From assembly GCA_036245805.1 (NCBI GenBank), contig BTRK01000004.1:5518001-5582000 (forward strand): DNA of 64,000 nucleotides. The letters are read 5' to 3'. Below are positions 48,080 to 59,492 of the stretch, piece by piece (the first letter of the stretch is position 1; every line of letters begins with the position of its first letter). The notes beneath the pieces were generated by a model, which was not told the DNA's origin, searched no databases, and saw nothing but the letters and a program-made list of their open reading frames with translations. The translations under genes were made by a program, and so were the position numbers. Source of the stretch: Pristionchus mayeri. Its lineage: Eukaryota > Nematoda > Chromadorea > Rhabditida > Neodiplogasteridae.

Positions 48080-48338
48080 TACAATATTTATGGCTTTTTT
48101 CATAAAAATTATGTCGTCTGGCAAACAGGAGTATAAAAAAGACCTGACCATATTCCATGCATCTCGTGATATTCAATGCTTTCGTTAACGCCTATAAATA
48201 CAGTCGTACGCATCTTCCTTTCATAAGTTTGCATGATATCTTCGTTTTCTGCTTGACCAACCACTGTTTTGTCCAGTTCACATTGCGCTTTCAGTGATGA
48301 AGTCCTACTCACCAACGCCCGAATTCACAACCATTAGA

Positions 48339-50872
48339 ATGAGCTTCAGGTAATGGCCAGTTGAAACTTCAATGAAAAAACGTTAGAGCACTAGTGATAC
48401 CAACTATTACTTTATGGTCCCCTGCCAGTTCAAAAAAAACGTGTTGAATTGATGGGTATGTTTTCAGTAGCGTCAACGACAGCCCGTGTTCAGTCTGTGG
48501 CAAGAAGGCATCTGGCGTACACTATCTGGTCAGTTTCAGGTGTTGACAAAAATGGTTAGGCACTTTATAACTGAAATGAAGGAACATAATATAATTGTAC
48601 TGGGTAATTTGGTACTTGTGGCCATCAAACGGCGAGTGCTCCAGATTGTAAGATTATAGCAGGCTTGATGAGGCTTAGCCGTTGATGAGGTCAATTCGCA
48701 ATACAACTGTCCTCATCAGAGGGAGGAACTATACTCGCGACGAATAAATACGAATGGAATTTGAAGCCATCCCGATTGGGCTAATTACAGTCCTTGTCGT
48801 GTAACGGCTGCCGCTCTTTCTTCCGTCGATCAGTCGCATTCAAGAGGAATTACAAATGCAAGCAAGCGGGATTCGATGTGCAAGACTGCTGTGAGTACTT
48901 CCCCCATTTTTTTAAAAAATATGTTTTTAAACATATATTAAAATATTCACCAACATCTTTTTTCAGTTCTACGGCATCGTTGCAAGCAGTGTAGATTCGC
49001 CTTGTGTCTTTCTACGGGAATGGACCCTGATGGTGAGTTGGGGGATACAACAATCAGTATATCTTTGGATTTTAGCTGTGCGAACGGAGGAATGGAGTCC
49101 ATGTGCAGAGGAAGTTGACGACCTTCTCATCCATATCAAAGTGAGTGCATTGCATGCAAATTTGAAATCATCTGGTAGGCACTGTGATTCAATGAGATAT
49201 TGTGCGAATGCCGATACGTTGTTTGCAACCTTTTGTTATTCTGACCCAGCATATAACTGAAACATGCAATATACAAGATTTATCAGCTGGAAGGAAATCC
49301 ATCTCACATTTAAAAAAAATCATATTTGCAGCAGGAACCGATGGTCCTGCAGCCATTGCCGATCGAGAGCAAAATGGAGCGAATGATGAGCAGTCTTCTC
49401 ATTGCTGAAGAAGCGCACGATCGATTGAGGTAAATGGCGTGTTGTCCACACTTGATAGATAAATATCTTTAGAATATCATCGTACTGTCCCCAATTCGTA
49501 GAGGGGTTGACCATCGATGATTTCACTTGCGGCCCTTCCAAACTCGGAATGAAATTTGAGGTGAATGAAGTTCTTCGGATTTAATGCACACGAGTATTTA
49601 TATTTCTTGACAATCGAAACAACAAAATCATTAAGGCGATGCGTTCTCAAGCGTACCAACCAATCTCGGTTCGTCTGGTTCCAGCTGAGGTGAGGGTAAA
49701 AACGGCGTAAAATCGCGTAAATGAGTCAATTTTGAGTAAATAACTGATTTTTCAGGTATACATAAAGGAGAAGGTGTACGTGGACTTTACCGACTTCGAC
49801 TACTCAGCCAAAAAACTCTGGGCGTTCCAGGTATGGTCGAGAATTATGAACACAGTGGAAGTAAACACAAAAATTGAAGGACATCGCCTACTCGATCGAA
49901 TTCATCAAATCCCTGCCGATATTTCACCTTTTGGATGCCTGCTCTCAGGTAATCGATCTTTGTTTGCTCATAATCTAACCATCTCCTACAGCGCGTTCTG
50001 ATTGCCTCTGCTCTCACTTGTTCCAATTTCACCGCTGCCTTCTACTCCTATTCCCATCACTCGGATCGGACATTCTTCCCTGATGGAACCGTCATGAGCT
50101 GGGATTATGAACTGTCAGTACTCTTACTCTTTTTCATCTTAAAATATTCGCTACTTTCGCTGTTTCTTGGCACATTTCCTAGTAATAATTTAAATAATTC
50201 TAATTATAATTATATCCTAATAATTAGAATTATTAATGGAATAATAATTCGCATCTTCCAGGGAATCGCTAGCCCCCGAGTCAATCAATTTCCACATGGG
50301 CATGATTGCTGCGATTAGAGAAGTGAGGAAATATCGAAAATGGGATTTGATAATCGTTCCTTTTCTATGCGAGAATGGATCGACGAGAATATGCACTGCT
50401 CAAGAGGATTATTGTGTTGAATCCAAGTGAGTCTAAGAGAGAAGTGCCATTGATAATTGTCTTCTTTCTCAGTGCTGGAGGGGCTGAGTCCTCACGACAT
50501 CACCCTTCTGCAGCATGAGAGGGAAAGGTAAGATTCCAGTATCTAAAGAAAATGAATAATGAAATGTTTTTAGTTGTACAAATATGCTGATGTCCTACGT
50601 GCTCGTACGACGCGGACGCATTGAAGTGAGATGGCCCAACACAATTCACTTATTCAAGTAATGATTCCAGGGTCCCTCACACTTCTCGCATCTCCTTTCA
50701 GTAATCGATGTAGTGAACAAATACACATCCTGGCAGAAGGTAGGATTCTCTTTCTTAGTATCTTGACTAACAACTAAAATATTCCTTTCAGAGCAAACAC
50801 ATTCTCATCCTTGCAATGGGTCTCTACAAGTACCGAATTCCGTTCGCAGAATCAGTAGTTCACTCTCAGTGA
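48339..50872 (+). CDS. nuclear hormone receptor 2
   Basis: Seventeen exons (48339-48349, 48468-48528, 48791-48890, 48967-49032, 49076-49140, 49332-49429, 49473-49560, 49636-49689, 49756-49830, 49880-49948, 49992-50113, 50262-50327, 50374-50426, 50473-50527, 50574-50625, 50671-50739, 50792-50872) give 394 residues. DBD: CSVCGKKASGVHYLSLSC, P-box CNGCRSFFRR, YKCKQAGFDVQDC, HRCKQCRFALCLSTGMD. LBD: DIAYSIEFIKSLPIFHLLD (helix 3-5 signature), RREYALLKRIIVLNP, LLSVIDVVNKY. A sequence-specific transcription regulator; ligand unknown. The first exon encodes only MSF. Joining exons 12 and 13 in frame needs an intron starting GA (50328) rather than GT at 50323; this junction is the one doubtful point. 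Confidence 0.85.
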
Positions 50873-52847
50873 AATTTTCGATAATGAAATAGGAATGCGA
50901 TTATTTTGACCTTCAATTTCAAGATATTCAATTATTCTGGAATGTATCATAGTATGTATGTTGATTAAGTATTGTAACGATTTATAGGAGATGGGTGATA
51001 GTGCACCCTGCATTAGTCCTCCCTTACCTCAATCACTTGTGCATACTCACTCCCGGAATAAGAACTTTGAGCTTCAGAAACATTGAACGAATAATTCAGT
51101 ACATAAGCATGGAACGCCTTACACTAGAGAATCATGTATGAATCGGCATTCTAGGGAATGATTGGAAAATATTCAAATCCGAACTGCAGGTTTTGGCGAT
51201 CCTAAGGCATGCCTGATTGCTCCTCCCTTTCCAAGTCAAAAGTAGAGCTAAGGAAATCTGAATCGGTGCAGTAATGTTCGAAAAGAAGCCTGCGAAATAG
51301 CGCTTGGGGTGATTCTCTCATTTGAAGCGTAGCGTTCACTCCCTTATTATGTTATGAAATAGCTCTGTCGCACACTTGAGGCGCACGCACTAAGCGACGT
51401 TTTTGTCATTATTAATAATTCATCGGGTGGGACAAAATCAGTTCAAGAGAACACAAAAAACTTCTACTTCATGCAGTTGAACGCGTACTGGAAACGTCAA
51501 GGATTTTTCAAAGCATGCTTCAATGCACTGAGAATTGCTCAACTATTTTTAGCAACACGTCTAAACCGACTCTTATTTTTGTTTGCTCTAGCTAAAGATA
51601 CATTCATTTCTCGAATTGGGTATGTTTTGCCATCATATTGATATAAATTTCGATTCAATCACTGAAAAGACAGAGAACTGGCGTGTTTGTTTTGCCTCTA
51701 TCGTATTCAATTCCAGAGCATTTTTTCCGGTCACTTGACATGACTTTTAAATAACAAATTGTCTGCCCTTTGTCGATATCTCTGGTGACAAGAAGTAAAT
51801 AATTACTACTCAAGATACAAATTCCGCTCACGTAAGAGCCTGCTGACTACAAATATATTTCATCCACGTTCATTTCCTTCTACACTACTTCCTAATCTGG
51901 CGCTGCTGGTCAACGAGGTTCGCTGGTTCTTGCGGATCGATCCCTTGTAAATACTTTCAAGCATTTCGTATTCATCGCATAATTTTCGATCAGAATAATT
52001 ACGGATTAGTTTTCCGCGAAAGTTGGATAAACGATACGTGTCTTTCCACAGAAACGATCCGAGAACGATCCGCGGTGATCAGCGACCCCGCGCCCGTTCC
52101 TAGGATGAGCAATAAATTTCTCGATCTCTCGTTTCACTCTGCTCTCTCTCTTTCTCTGACCGACGAGAAAGCACTAGAGATTGAGAAATTTTTGCCGATT
52201 AGCACGTCCTGTAATCGTTTGTTCTAAATATTGGCATTGATCACCAGGACCAGATACAAGTAATCTCAGAACTTATTTTCTGTCACCTTGGCACACTCCT
52301 AGCCATTGTAAAACAAATATGGAATAGTTATATCAATTCTCGTTTGACTGACTGTCACGTAGTTTGTATAATATACACAAATCTCGTGGGTGAGAGGAAA
52401 ATACGGTATGTTTTTTTACCAGAAATTAAATAAGGAAATGAGCGAAGCGCCTGTTTATCCGCGAAAGTCCGTGGCAATGCCTATCACACTTTTGTCAAAT
52501 GCCTATAAAAAGACTCAACAAATTTCTATCTCTGACTCAATTCATGTTATCCCTTGGCCCGGAAATTTCGATGTTTAACATTTTTCATGAACATGTGACA
52601 AATCGCTATTGTGAAAAAAACACGCTCTACTGAGACCAACACAAAGTTCGCAATTAATGTCGTAGTATACATATCTCACCTACAGTACCCTGCTGAACCC
52701 CCAGTGTATATTTCTATGAAACCGCAACCCACGTTCTTAATAATCATTCGGATACGGCAAATTAACAAATAACGCTTCCTGAATTAAATGTATTATATTT
52801 TGGAGCCGAAGGTATTTTACTGCTAACTCAAAGTCTTTCAGATTGTT
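50873..52847. other. gene-free region with repeat fragments
   Basis: 51137-51240 is a fragment of the palindrome-hinge repeat (GCGATCCTAAGGCATGCCTG, also at about 56178 and, diverged, at 43688). 52114-52191 is a hairpin of the CTCTCTC group (AAATTTCTCGATCTCTCG with its inverse). The frame at 52390-52578 has no known domain. TTTCAG at 52836-52841 may be the trans-splice acceptor of the next gene. Confidence 0.4.
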
Positions 52848-54576
52848 ATGGATGCAGAGATGATCCCACCTCAATCGACCGGAGAACCTTCCCTGGCATT
52901 CGCAATTATTAGAAAAGGAATGTGTTTTATTTCCATCACACTGAATGTTCTGTTAATTCATATCATCAAGAAACAGTCTTCTGAAGCTCTCAAGTCCTAC
53001 GCAATCATGTTGCGATTGTTAGTAATATATTTCTCAGTTTTTTACAATTAAGTATTATTTTTCGAGTAAATTTGCCTGTTTCAGCCAGTGTGTGGTCGAG
53101 ATAATTACGGTTTTTGCCAGTTTCATGATGTTTCCCAGGTAGTATTTCAGACTTTTCATAGCGGAATTAGGTTGGAGTATACCGTTCCCTCAGAGTCATC
53201 TCGCTCGGAAGCGAAGCAATTCTCGTGGTATACTACGGGCTCGCCTCCACTCTACTTCCGCCTCTTCTCTGCTTTTGCTGTTACTCCATTATTCTCAATG
53301 GCGTTACTTACTACAATATTCAAATGACTCTACGTTTTGCGTACAGGTAAAAACCATTTAAATAATATATATCCATAATCATTCGGTGGAATGTATTTGT
53401 TAGTGCAGAAAATTTGATTTAGCTTGATCATATTCGAAATTAATGTATAGAACATACATTTTCAAAGTAATCCTCATTGAAGATACTACGTGCTCCGAAG
53501 AAGTACACCGACAGTCAGAGCTACTTCCATTTTGTGCCTCGCGGTTGTTGTGCTGATACTTCTGGGCTATGTCCGTTGATAGACGAAGCAAAATAATAAA
53601 ATAAAAAATAGCAAAATAAAAAATAAAAAAATAAAAAGAAAATTCTCAGATCGCTTTCTGCACTGCTTATTTGGATGCAGTTGACAAATTGTATCTCGAA
53701 CCACTCTTGCATGCTCGCATCCCACACTACAATCTCTCGGGGACGGCCTACCAAGGTAAATTCGTGATCAAAAAAAGCTTAATTTTGAAAGAGAATGAAC
53801 AGAGTAGCATTACACATATTGAAATGACAGACAAAGCGGTCAAAATATATTAGTACTTAATAAATATTGTTAAGGCATTCTTCACCCTCTGCACTCGATA
53901 ATTATTTTCACTACATCTCTGTGCTGCATCATTGCTCTTCCTTGCTCTTCTATAAATGTTTACACAGGCACCTCAATTCACAGGTCAGAATATTAGTTGG
54001 TCATATTCGAAGATGCATAGCTTAGGTTTCTGTCGAAAGCGAAGAATCTCTCAGCAAAAACACGAAGAACACATATGGAATTCTTAAAAGTGAGCTTGTT
54101 ACTAAAATTGTTGTGACTAAATAAATTTATATACTAGCATTTCAACGTTTTCAGGCACTTGTTTGTAATCTCATATGCTCTCAACTCTATTTGATTGCCG
54201 TCGTTTTCTTCCTGCTCGAATATTTAGAGATTGCCTATCACCCTCTCTTCGAATATGGAGTACACTTTGTCAGTGAATTCATAAACATTTTGAAAAAAAA
54301 AATTTGAAATCACTATCAAAGTGCTCTTTTTTTCTTTTAGATGGATGAAATATGCCTCGCTCTCAGCCCACTGTTCACAATTTATTTTGTCAAGCCATAT
54401 CGGATGTAAGGGGTTTAAATTGCACTATGCATTTGCAGCAAATGCTAATATAATTGTTTAGATACGCGCTAATTCTTCTTAAAGTGGAAGACGATAGAAA
54501 AGTAACGACATTCACTTCTTCCGTGCATCAAAATAACATCGGCTCTACTAAGATCATGCCAGCTCGAAAGATTTGA
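52848..54576 (+). CDS. Srd-type chemosensory 7TM receptor (intact copy)
   Basis: Ten exons (52848-53017, 53085-53138, 53194-53346, 53483-53570, 53650-53755, 53875-53983, 54026-54089, 54155-54268, 54341-54405, 54462-54576) give 345 residues with all phases agreeing. TM1 MCFISITLNVLLIHII, SEALKSYAIML and QCVVEIITVFASFMMFPR (TM2), VISLGSEAILVVYYG, RFAYRYYVLRR after TM3, ILCLAVVVLILLGY (TM4), SIIIFTTSLCCIIAL (TM5), SAKTRRTHMEFLKALVC (loop to TM6), SPLFTIYFVKPYRIYAL (TM7). The RFAYRYYVL and VKPYR blocks fit Srd. Everything downstream of residue 51 is duplicated in inverted orientation at 59493-61070. Confidence 0.85.
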
Positions 54577-54867
54577 TAACAATTGCCAATATTGTATTGT
54601 ATAGTTCAATTTAAAGTTGTGTCGCACCAAGAACATAGCTGCAATTTAATAATGAGTTGCAATTTAATTAAACTAATTAACTAATTAATTTAACTAATTA
54701 ATTTAATTTAATTTAACTGCAATTTAATAATGAGCTCCTTTACAATCCCAACAAAGATTCAATTAGTATCAATAAAATGCATCTTCACTCGCTGAACTCT
54801 CTTACAATTAACGACCACTAGTTCCTCCTCGTTCTCATCTTACACCTCGAGGCCATTTCGCTATGGG

Positions 54868-54875
54868 TATAAAAG
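54868..54875 (+). promoter_or_regulatory. TATA box of collagen copy 1
   Basis: TATAAAAG, 45 bases before the ATG at 54920; also present in the inverted copy at 59201-59194. Typical for strongly expressed cuticle collagens. Confidence 0.6.
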
Positions 54876-54919
54876 AGCGATCCATTCCTCAATGAGTATC
54901 GTCTACATTCGAAGAAGAG

Positions 54920-56051
54920 ATGGACTCGGAAAACGCGTACAAGATCAAAGTGAGTTTCGTTCTCGACAACTGTACTTCTTATTGGGTGTGTTTTCTCTAA
55001 CTGTACAATATAAGCCAGTTTGCAATTCGTATTTCTCAGGCGTATCGCTTCGTTGGCTACGCAGCCGTTGGTTTCTCCTCTCTGGCCGTTATCTCTCTGG
55101 CAGTGACTCTTCCCCTAGTGGCCAACTATGCCAAAGACCTCAAGCGTTCCTCCCTTCACGAGCTGGCTGCTTGCAAGGTCGGCTACTTTTTATGAGCAAA
55201 CGAGAGGGAAACGAATTAAGGAGAAAACGTAATTAGATCCATCCTCACAGATCCATTCCAATCGTACGAGTATCCTCAGAGTAATGAACCAATTGCCAAT
55301 CTTTCAGTCGTTCACGAGCGATGTCTACACGGATGTCCTCTCGATGAAGTCTCTCCCCTCTCACAACCGTACTTCTCGTCAATCTGGATACGATCTCCCC
55401 GTTGACAACGTACCCGAAGTCCACGAGGAACCCAAGTGCGAGGGTTGCTGTCTTCCTGGTCCCTCCGGTCCCCAGGGAGCACCCGGCAGACCCGGACAAC
55501 CCGGTCGTCACGGTGCCCCTGGCTCTGCTGGAAACCCCGGACGTCCTCCCGCAACTCCCTGTGAGCCTCTCACTCCTCCTCCCTGCCCTCAATGCCCAGC
55601 CGGTCAACCTGGTCAGCCTGGAACCCCGGGAGAACCCGGAAACGATGGAACTCCCGGTGCACCCGGACCCAATGGACCCGATGGAGAGGCTGGACAGGAC
55701 GGAAGCAAGGGACAAGACGGAAGACCTGGTGCCCCCGGACAGCGCGGAGCTCCCGGAGCCCCTGGCAAGGATGCGTCCAAGGGAGAACCCATTCCCGGCC
55801 CCGATGGAAAGCCCGGAGCACCCGGACCTCAGGGCAGACCCGGACCTGCTGGATCTCCCGGAAAACCTGGTGCGCCTGGAAACAATGGAGCCAAGGGACA
55901 ACCTGGATCACCCGGAGCCCCTGGAAAGGACGGAGAGCAGGGAGAACCCGGAGAGCCCGGACAGGCGGGACCCGAGGGAGAGAAGGGCATCTGCCCCAAG
56001 TACTGCGCCCTCGATGGAGGAATCTTCTTCGAGGATGGATCTCGTCGTTAG
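54920..56051 (+). CDS. cuticle collagen, copy 1
   Basis: Three exons (54920-54949, 55040-55177, 55308-56051), 303 residues. [10 protein letters not shown], a signal-anchor TM ([18 protein letters not shown]), RTSR cleavage-like site before QSGYD, then Cys groups [14 protein letters not shown], two Gly-X-Y blocks separated by a short Pro/Cys break ([14 protein letters not shown]), and the C-terminal [19 protein letters not shown]. This is the standard nematode cuticle collagen plan: secreted by hypodermis, cleaved, disulfide-linked and crosslinked into cuticle. Other open frames over this region are shadows of the Gly-X-Y repeat. An apparently identical protein is encoded by copy 2. Confidence 0.95.
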
Positions 56052-56102
56052 AATTGTCATTCACAAATGCGATTTCGATAAAAATATTTATGTACATATC
56101 AC

Positions 56103-57966
56103 GCCTCTCATGAGAGAATCGAGCCGGGAATGGGAATAGGGGGAAAATCCCCAAAGCTGTTCTAATCATTTTTGGCCATCCTAAGGCATGCCTGAAAGGC
56201 CCCCAACGTATTGGTTGGCACACTTCATTTTGAAGCTCCCTGCAGCATGTCACATATTGGCAGCTTCTACTTTGAGAGTGATTTTCTCCTTTCTGGTTCA
56301 AGATACCCGAAAATCAACCTTTGAGTGACCCCGGCTCATTTTTCGAGCTCTATCGATCGGTATGTTTCATATCCCGTAAAAGTTAATTTGCACCGAGCTA
56401 CACCTCAGAATACTTTTCTCAAAAATGTAGGAAAAGGAGCAAGAATAACTTTCACAGTGTGTGCATCTCATCAAGGGCTATCGAATAAGGTGCTTGCGCC
56501 AAAAATAGCCTCTCACCTATGCGAGTTTTCCACTTTTTCCATTTTTGGATCATTTGAAATCATTTCATTGCACACCTCACCGTGCAATTTTGAGCTCGCG
56601 GAATGAAATGATTTGACTCTCACTCTCATTTCTTTGTTCGATCGAGTCATTCCATTCAACTTTGTTCGATCATTCCATTCGCCGCCGAGCATAGATAAAA
56701 TATATATATCACATGTATCACGAGTCGATGAAGCAAACTCAGGGCCTTCGCGAACAATTTTTTTCAAACCCACTTAAAATCGATCAAACTAAGGTAGAAC
56801 ACTACCTTGGTCAGGAGATTTTGAAAGAACCATACTAATTGTACCAGAGCCGGTATTTAGGAATTCTCCGGCTTTGGCCCGGAAATGCTGTATATCAGCT
56901 CCCAGATGAGCTACAGATATGGCAAAGGGCTTAAAAAACGCAGAAAAATATTTTGAGAAACTTTTATGTTGAAGAGATAGCATTAAAATCAAAAATAAAT
57001 TAAATGTTACCAAAATAATGCTCTCCAAACAACACAAAAATTGTTCTTCCCGTAATGTAGGAGACTTCTGTGGAATTTTATTAATGATTTTGAAAGAACA
57101 TCTTCCCTCACATATAACAAAAAAATAAAAATAATAGGGGTTGTAGTTCTCATTTTTCGCATTCAATGTGTAGTATTCGCAACTTCTGTTCTTAAATACC
57201 TAAACATATCTTTCCGGCTCACTATGTTTCACTCTCTGGTACTTATTCGTGATATTTTCGGATCAATGAACCTAAATTACTGTGTGAAATTCGCAATTTC
57301 AAACTTTCGAAAAATACGCTTTTCGCAGCCTCGGATGAAGACGATTTTGAGCATTAAAAACTTAAAAATTGTAAGCACGGCACATACAGCTACTATAGAC
57401 TACTATCGAACAAAGAAATGAGAGTGATCGAACAAAGAAATGAGAGTGAGAGTCAAATCATTTCATTCCGCGAGCTCAAAATTGCACGGTGAGGTGTGCA
57501 ATGAAATGATTTCAAATGATCCAAAAATGGAAAAAGTGGAAAACTCGCATAGGTGAGAGGCTATTTTTGGCGCAAGCACCTTATTCGATAGCCCTTGATG
57601 AGATGCACACACTGTGAAAGTTATTCTTGCTCCTTTTCCTACATTTTTGAGAAAAGTATTCTGAGGTGTAGCTCGGTGCAAATTAACTTTTACGGGATAT
57701 GAAACATACCGATCGATAGAGCTCGAAAAATGAGCCGGGGTCACTCAAAGGTTGATTTTCGGGTATCTTGAACCAGAAAGGAGAAAATCACTCTCAAAGT
57801 AGAAGCTGCCAATATGTGACATGCTGCAGGGAGCTTCAAAATGAAGTGTGCCAACCAATACGTTGGGGGCCTTTCAGGCATGCCTTAGGATGGCCAAAAA
57901 TGATTAGAACAGCTTTGGGGATTTTCCCCCTATTCCCATTCCCGGCTCGATTCTCTCATGAGAGGC
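56103..57966. repeat. palindromic hinge repeat of the inverted duplication
   Basis: 56103-56643 and 57426-57966 are mirror images and relatives of P2 and the sequence just left of it (CTCATGAGAGAATCGAGC, GACCCCGGCTCATTTTT). They form the inner end of each arm. The 782-bp unpaired spacer (56644-57425) contains a diverged copy of part of palindrome P1 (56705-57180: TATCACGAGTC, CAGCTCCCAGATGAGCTACA). No gene. Confidence 0.8.
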
Positions 57967-58017
57967 GTGATATGTACATAAATATTTTTATCGAAATCGC
58001 ATTTGTGAATGACAATT

Positions 58018-59149
58018 CTAACGACGAGATCCATCCTCGAAGAAGATTCCTCCATCGAGGGCGCAGTACTTGGGGCAGATGCCCTTCTCTCCCTCGGGTC
58101 CCGCCTGTCCGGGCTCTCCGGGTTCTCCCTGCTCTCCGTCCTTTCCAGGGGCTCCGGGTGATCCAGGTTGTCCCTTGGCTCCATTGTTTCCAGGCGCACC
58201 AGGTTTTCCGGGAGATCCAGCAGGTCCGGGTCTGCCCTGAGGTCCGGGTGCTCCGGGCTTTCCATCGGGGCCGGGAATGGGTTCTCCCTTGGACGCATCC
58301 TTGCCAGGGGCTCCGGGAGCTCCGCGCTGTCCGGGGGCACCAGGTCTTCCGTCTTGTCCCTTGCTTCCGTCCTGTCCAGCCTCTCCATCGGGTCCATTGG
58401 GTCCGGGTGCACCGGGAGTTCCATCGTTTCCGGGTTCTCCCGGGGTTCCAGGCTGACCAGGTTGACCGGCTGGGCATTGAGGGCAGGGAGGAGGAGTGAG
58501 AGGCTCACAGGGAGTTGCGGGAGGACGCCCGGGGTTTCCAGCAGAGCCAGGGGCACCGTGACGACCGGGTTGTCCGGGTCTGCCGGGTGCTCCCTGGGGA
58601 CCGGAGGGACCAGGAAGACAGCAACCCTCGCACTTGGGTTCCTCGTGGACTTCGGGTACGTTGTCAACGGGGAGATCGTATCCAGATTGACGAGAAGTAC
58701 GGTTGTGAGAGGGGAGAGACTTCATCGAGAGGACATCCGTGTAGACATCGCTCGTGAACGACTGAAAGATTGGCAATTGGTTCATTACTCTGAGGATACT
58801 CGTACGATTGGAATGGATCTGTGAGGATGGATCTAATTACGTTTTCTCCTTAATTCGTTTCCCTCTCGTTTGCTCATAAAAAGTAGCCGACCTTGCAAGC
58901 AGCCAGCTCGTGAAGGGAGGAACGCTTGAGGTCTTTGGCATAGTTGGCCACTAGGGGAAGAGTCACTGCCAGAGAGATAACGGCCAGAGAGGAGAAACCA
59001 ACGGCTGCGTAGCCAACGAAGCGATACGCCTGAGAAATACGAATTGCAAACTGGCTTATATTGTACAGTTAGAGAAAACACACCCAATAAGAAGTACAGT
59101 TGTCGAGAACGAAACTCACTTTGATCTTGTACGCGTTTTCCGAGTCCAT
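58018..59149 (-). CDS. cuticle collagen, copy 2
   Basis: Mirror of copy 1: exons 59120-59149, 58892-59029 and 58018-58761 on the minus strand, 303 residues, same protein as far as can be compared; the one base difference seen in the coding part (near 58530) leaves the glycine codon unchanged. Carries its own TATA box. Probably functional if the duplication is real; facing the same hinge repeat as copy 1 (tail to tail). Confidence 0.92.
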
Positions 59150-59492
59150 CTCTTCTTCGAATGTAGACGATACTCATTGAGGAATGGATCGCTCTTTTAT
59201 ACCCATAGCGAAATGGCCTCGAGGTGTAAGATGAGAACGAGGAGGAACTAGTGGTCGTTAATTGTAAGAGAGTTCAGCGAGTGAAGATGCATTTTATTGA
59301 TACTAATTGAATCTTTGTTGGGATTGTAAAGGAGCTCATTATTAAATTGCAGTTAAATTAAATTAAATTAATTAGTTAAATTAATTAGTTAATTAGTTTA
59401 ATTAAATTGCAACTCATTATTAAATTGCAGCTATGTTCTTGGTGCGACACAACTTTAAATTGAACTATACAATACAATATTGGCAATTGTTA

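Larger units (their letters stand above)
52998..56643 (+). repeat. left arm of 3.6-kb inverted duplication
   Basis: Reverse-complement match to 57426-61070 (position x pairs with 114069 - x over most of the length). Differences I could see by eye: a T/A-run length change near 53036, one silent change near 53735, one silent change near 55540. The outer break falls inside exon 1 of the receptor gene. Confidence 0.93.

Noticed and set aside
55245..58824. Long open frames in several registers on both strands over the collagen genes
   Set aside because: They are shadows of the Gly-X-Y codon repeat; only the spliced frame with TM segment, Cys groups and C-terminal CPKYC is a known protein architecture.
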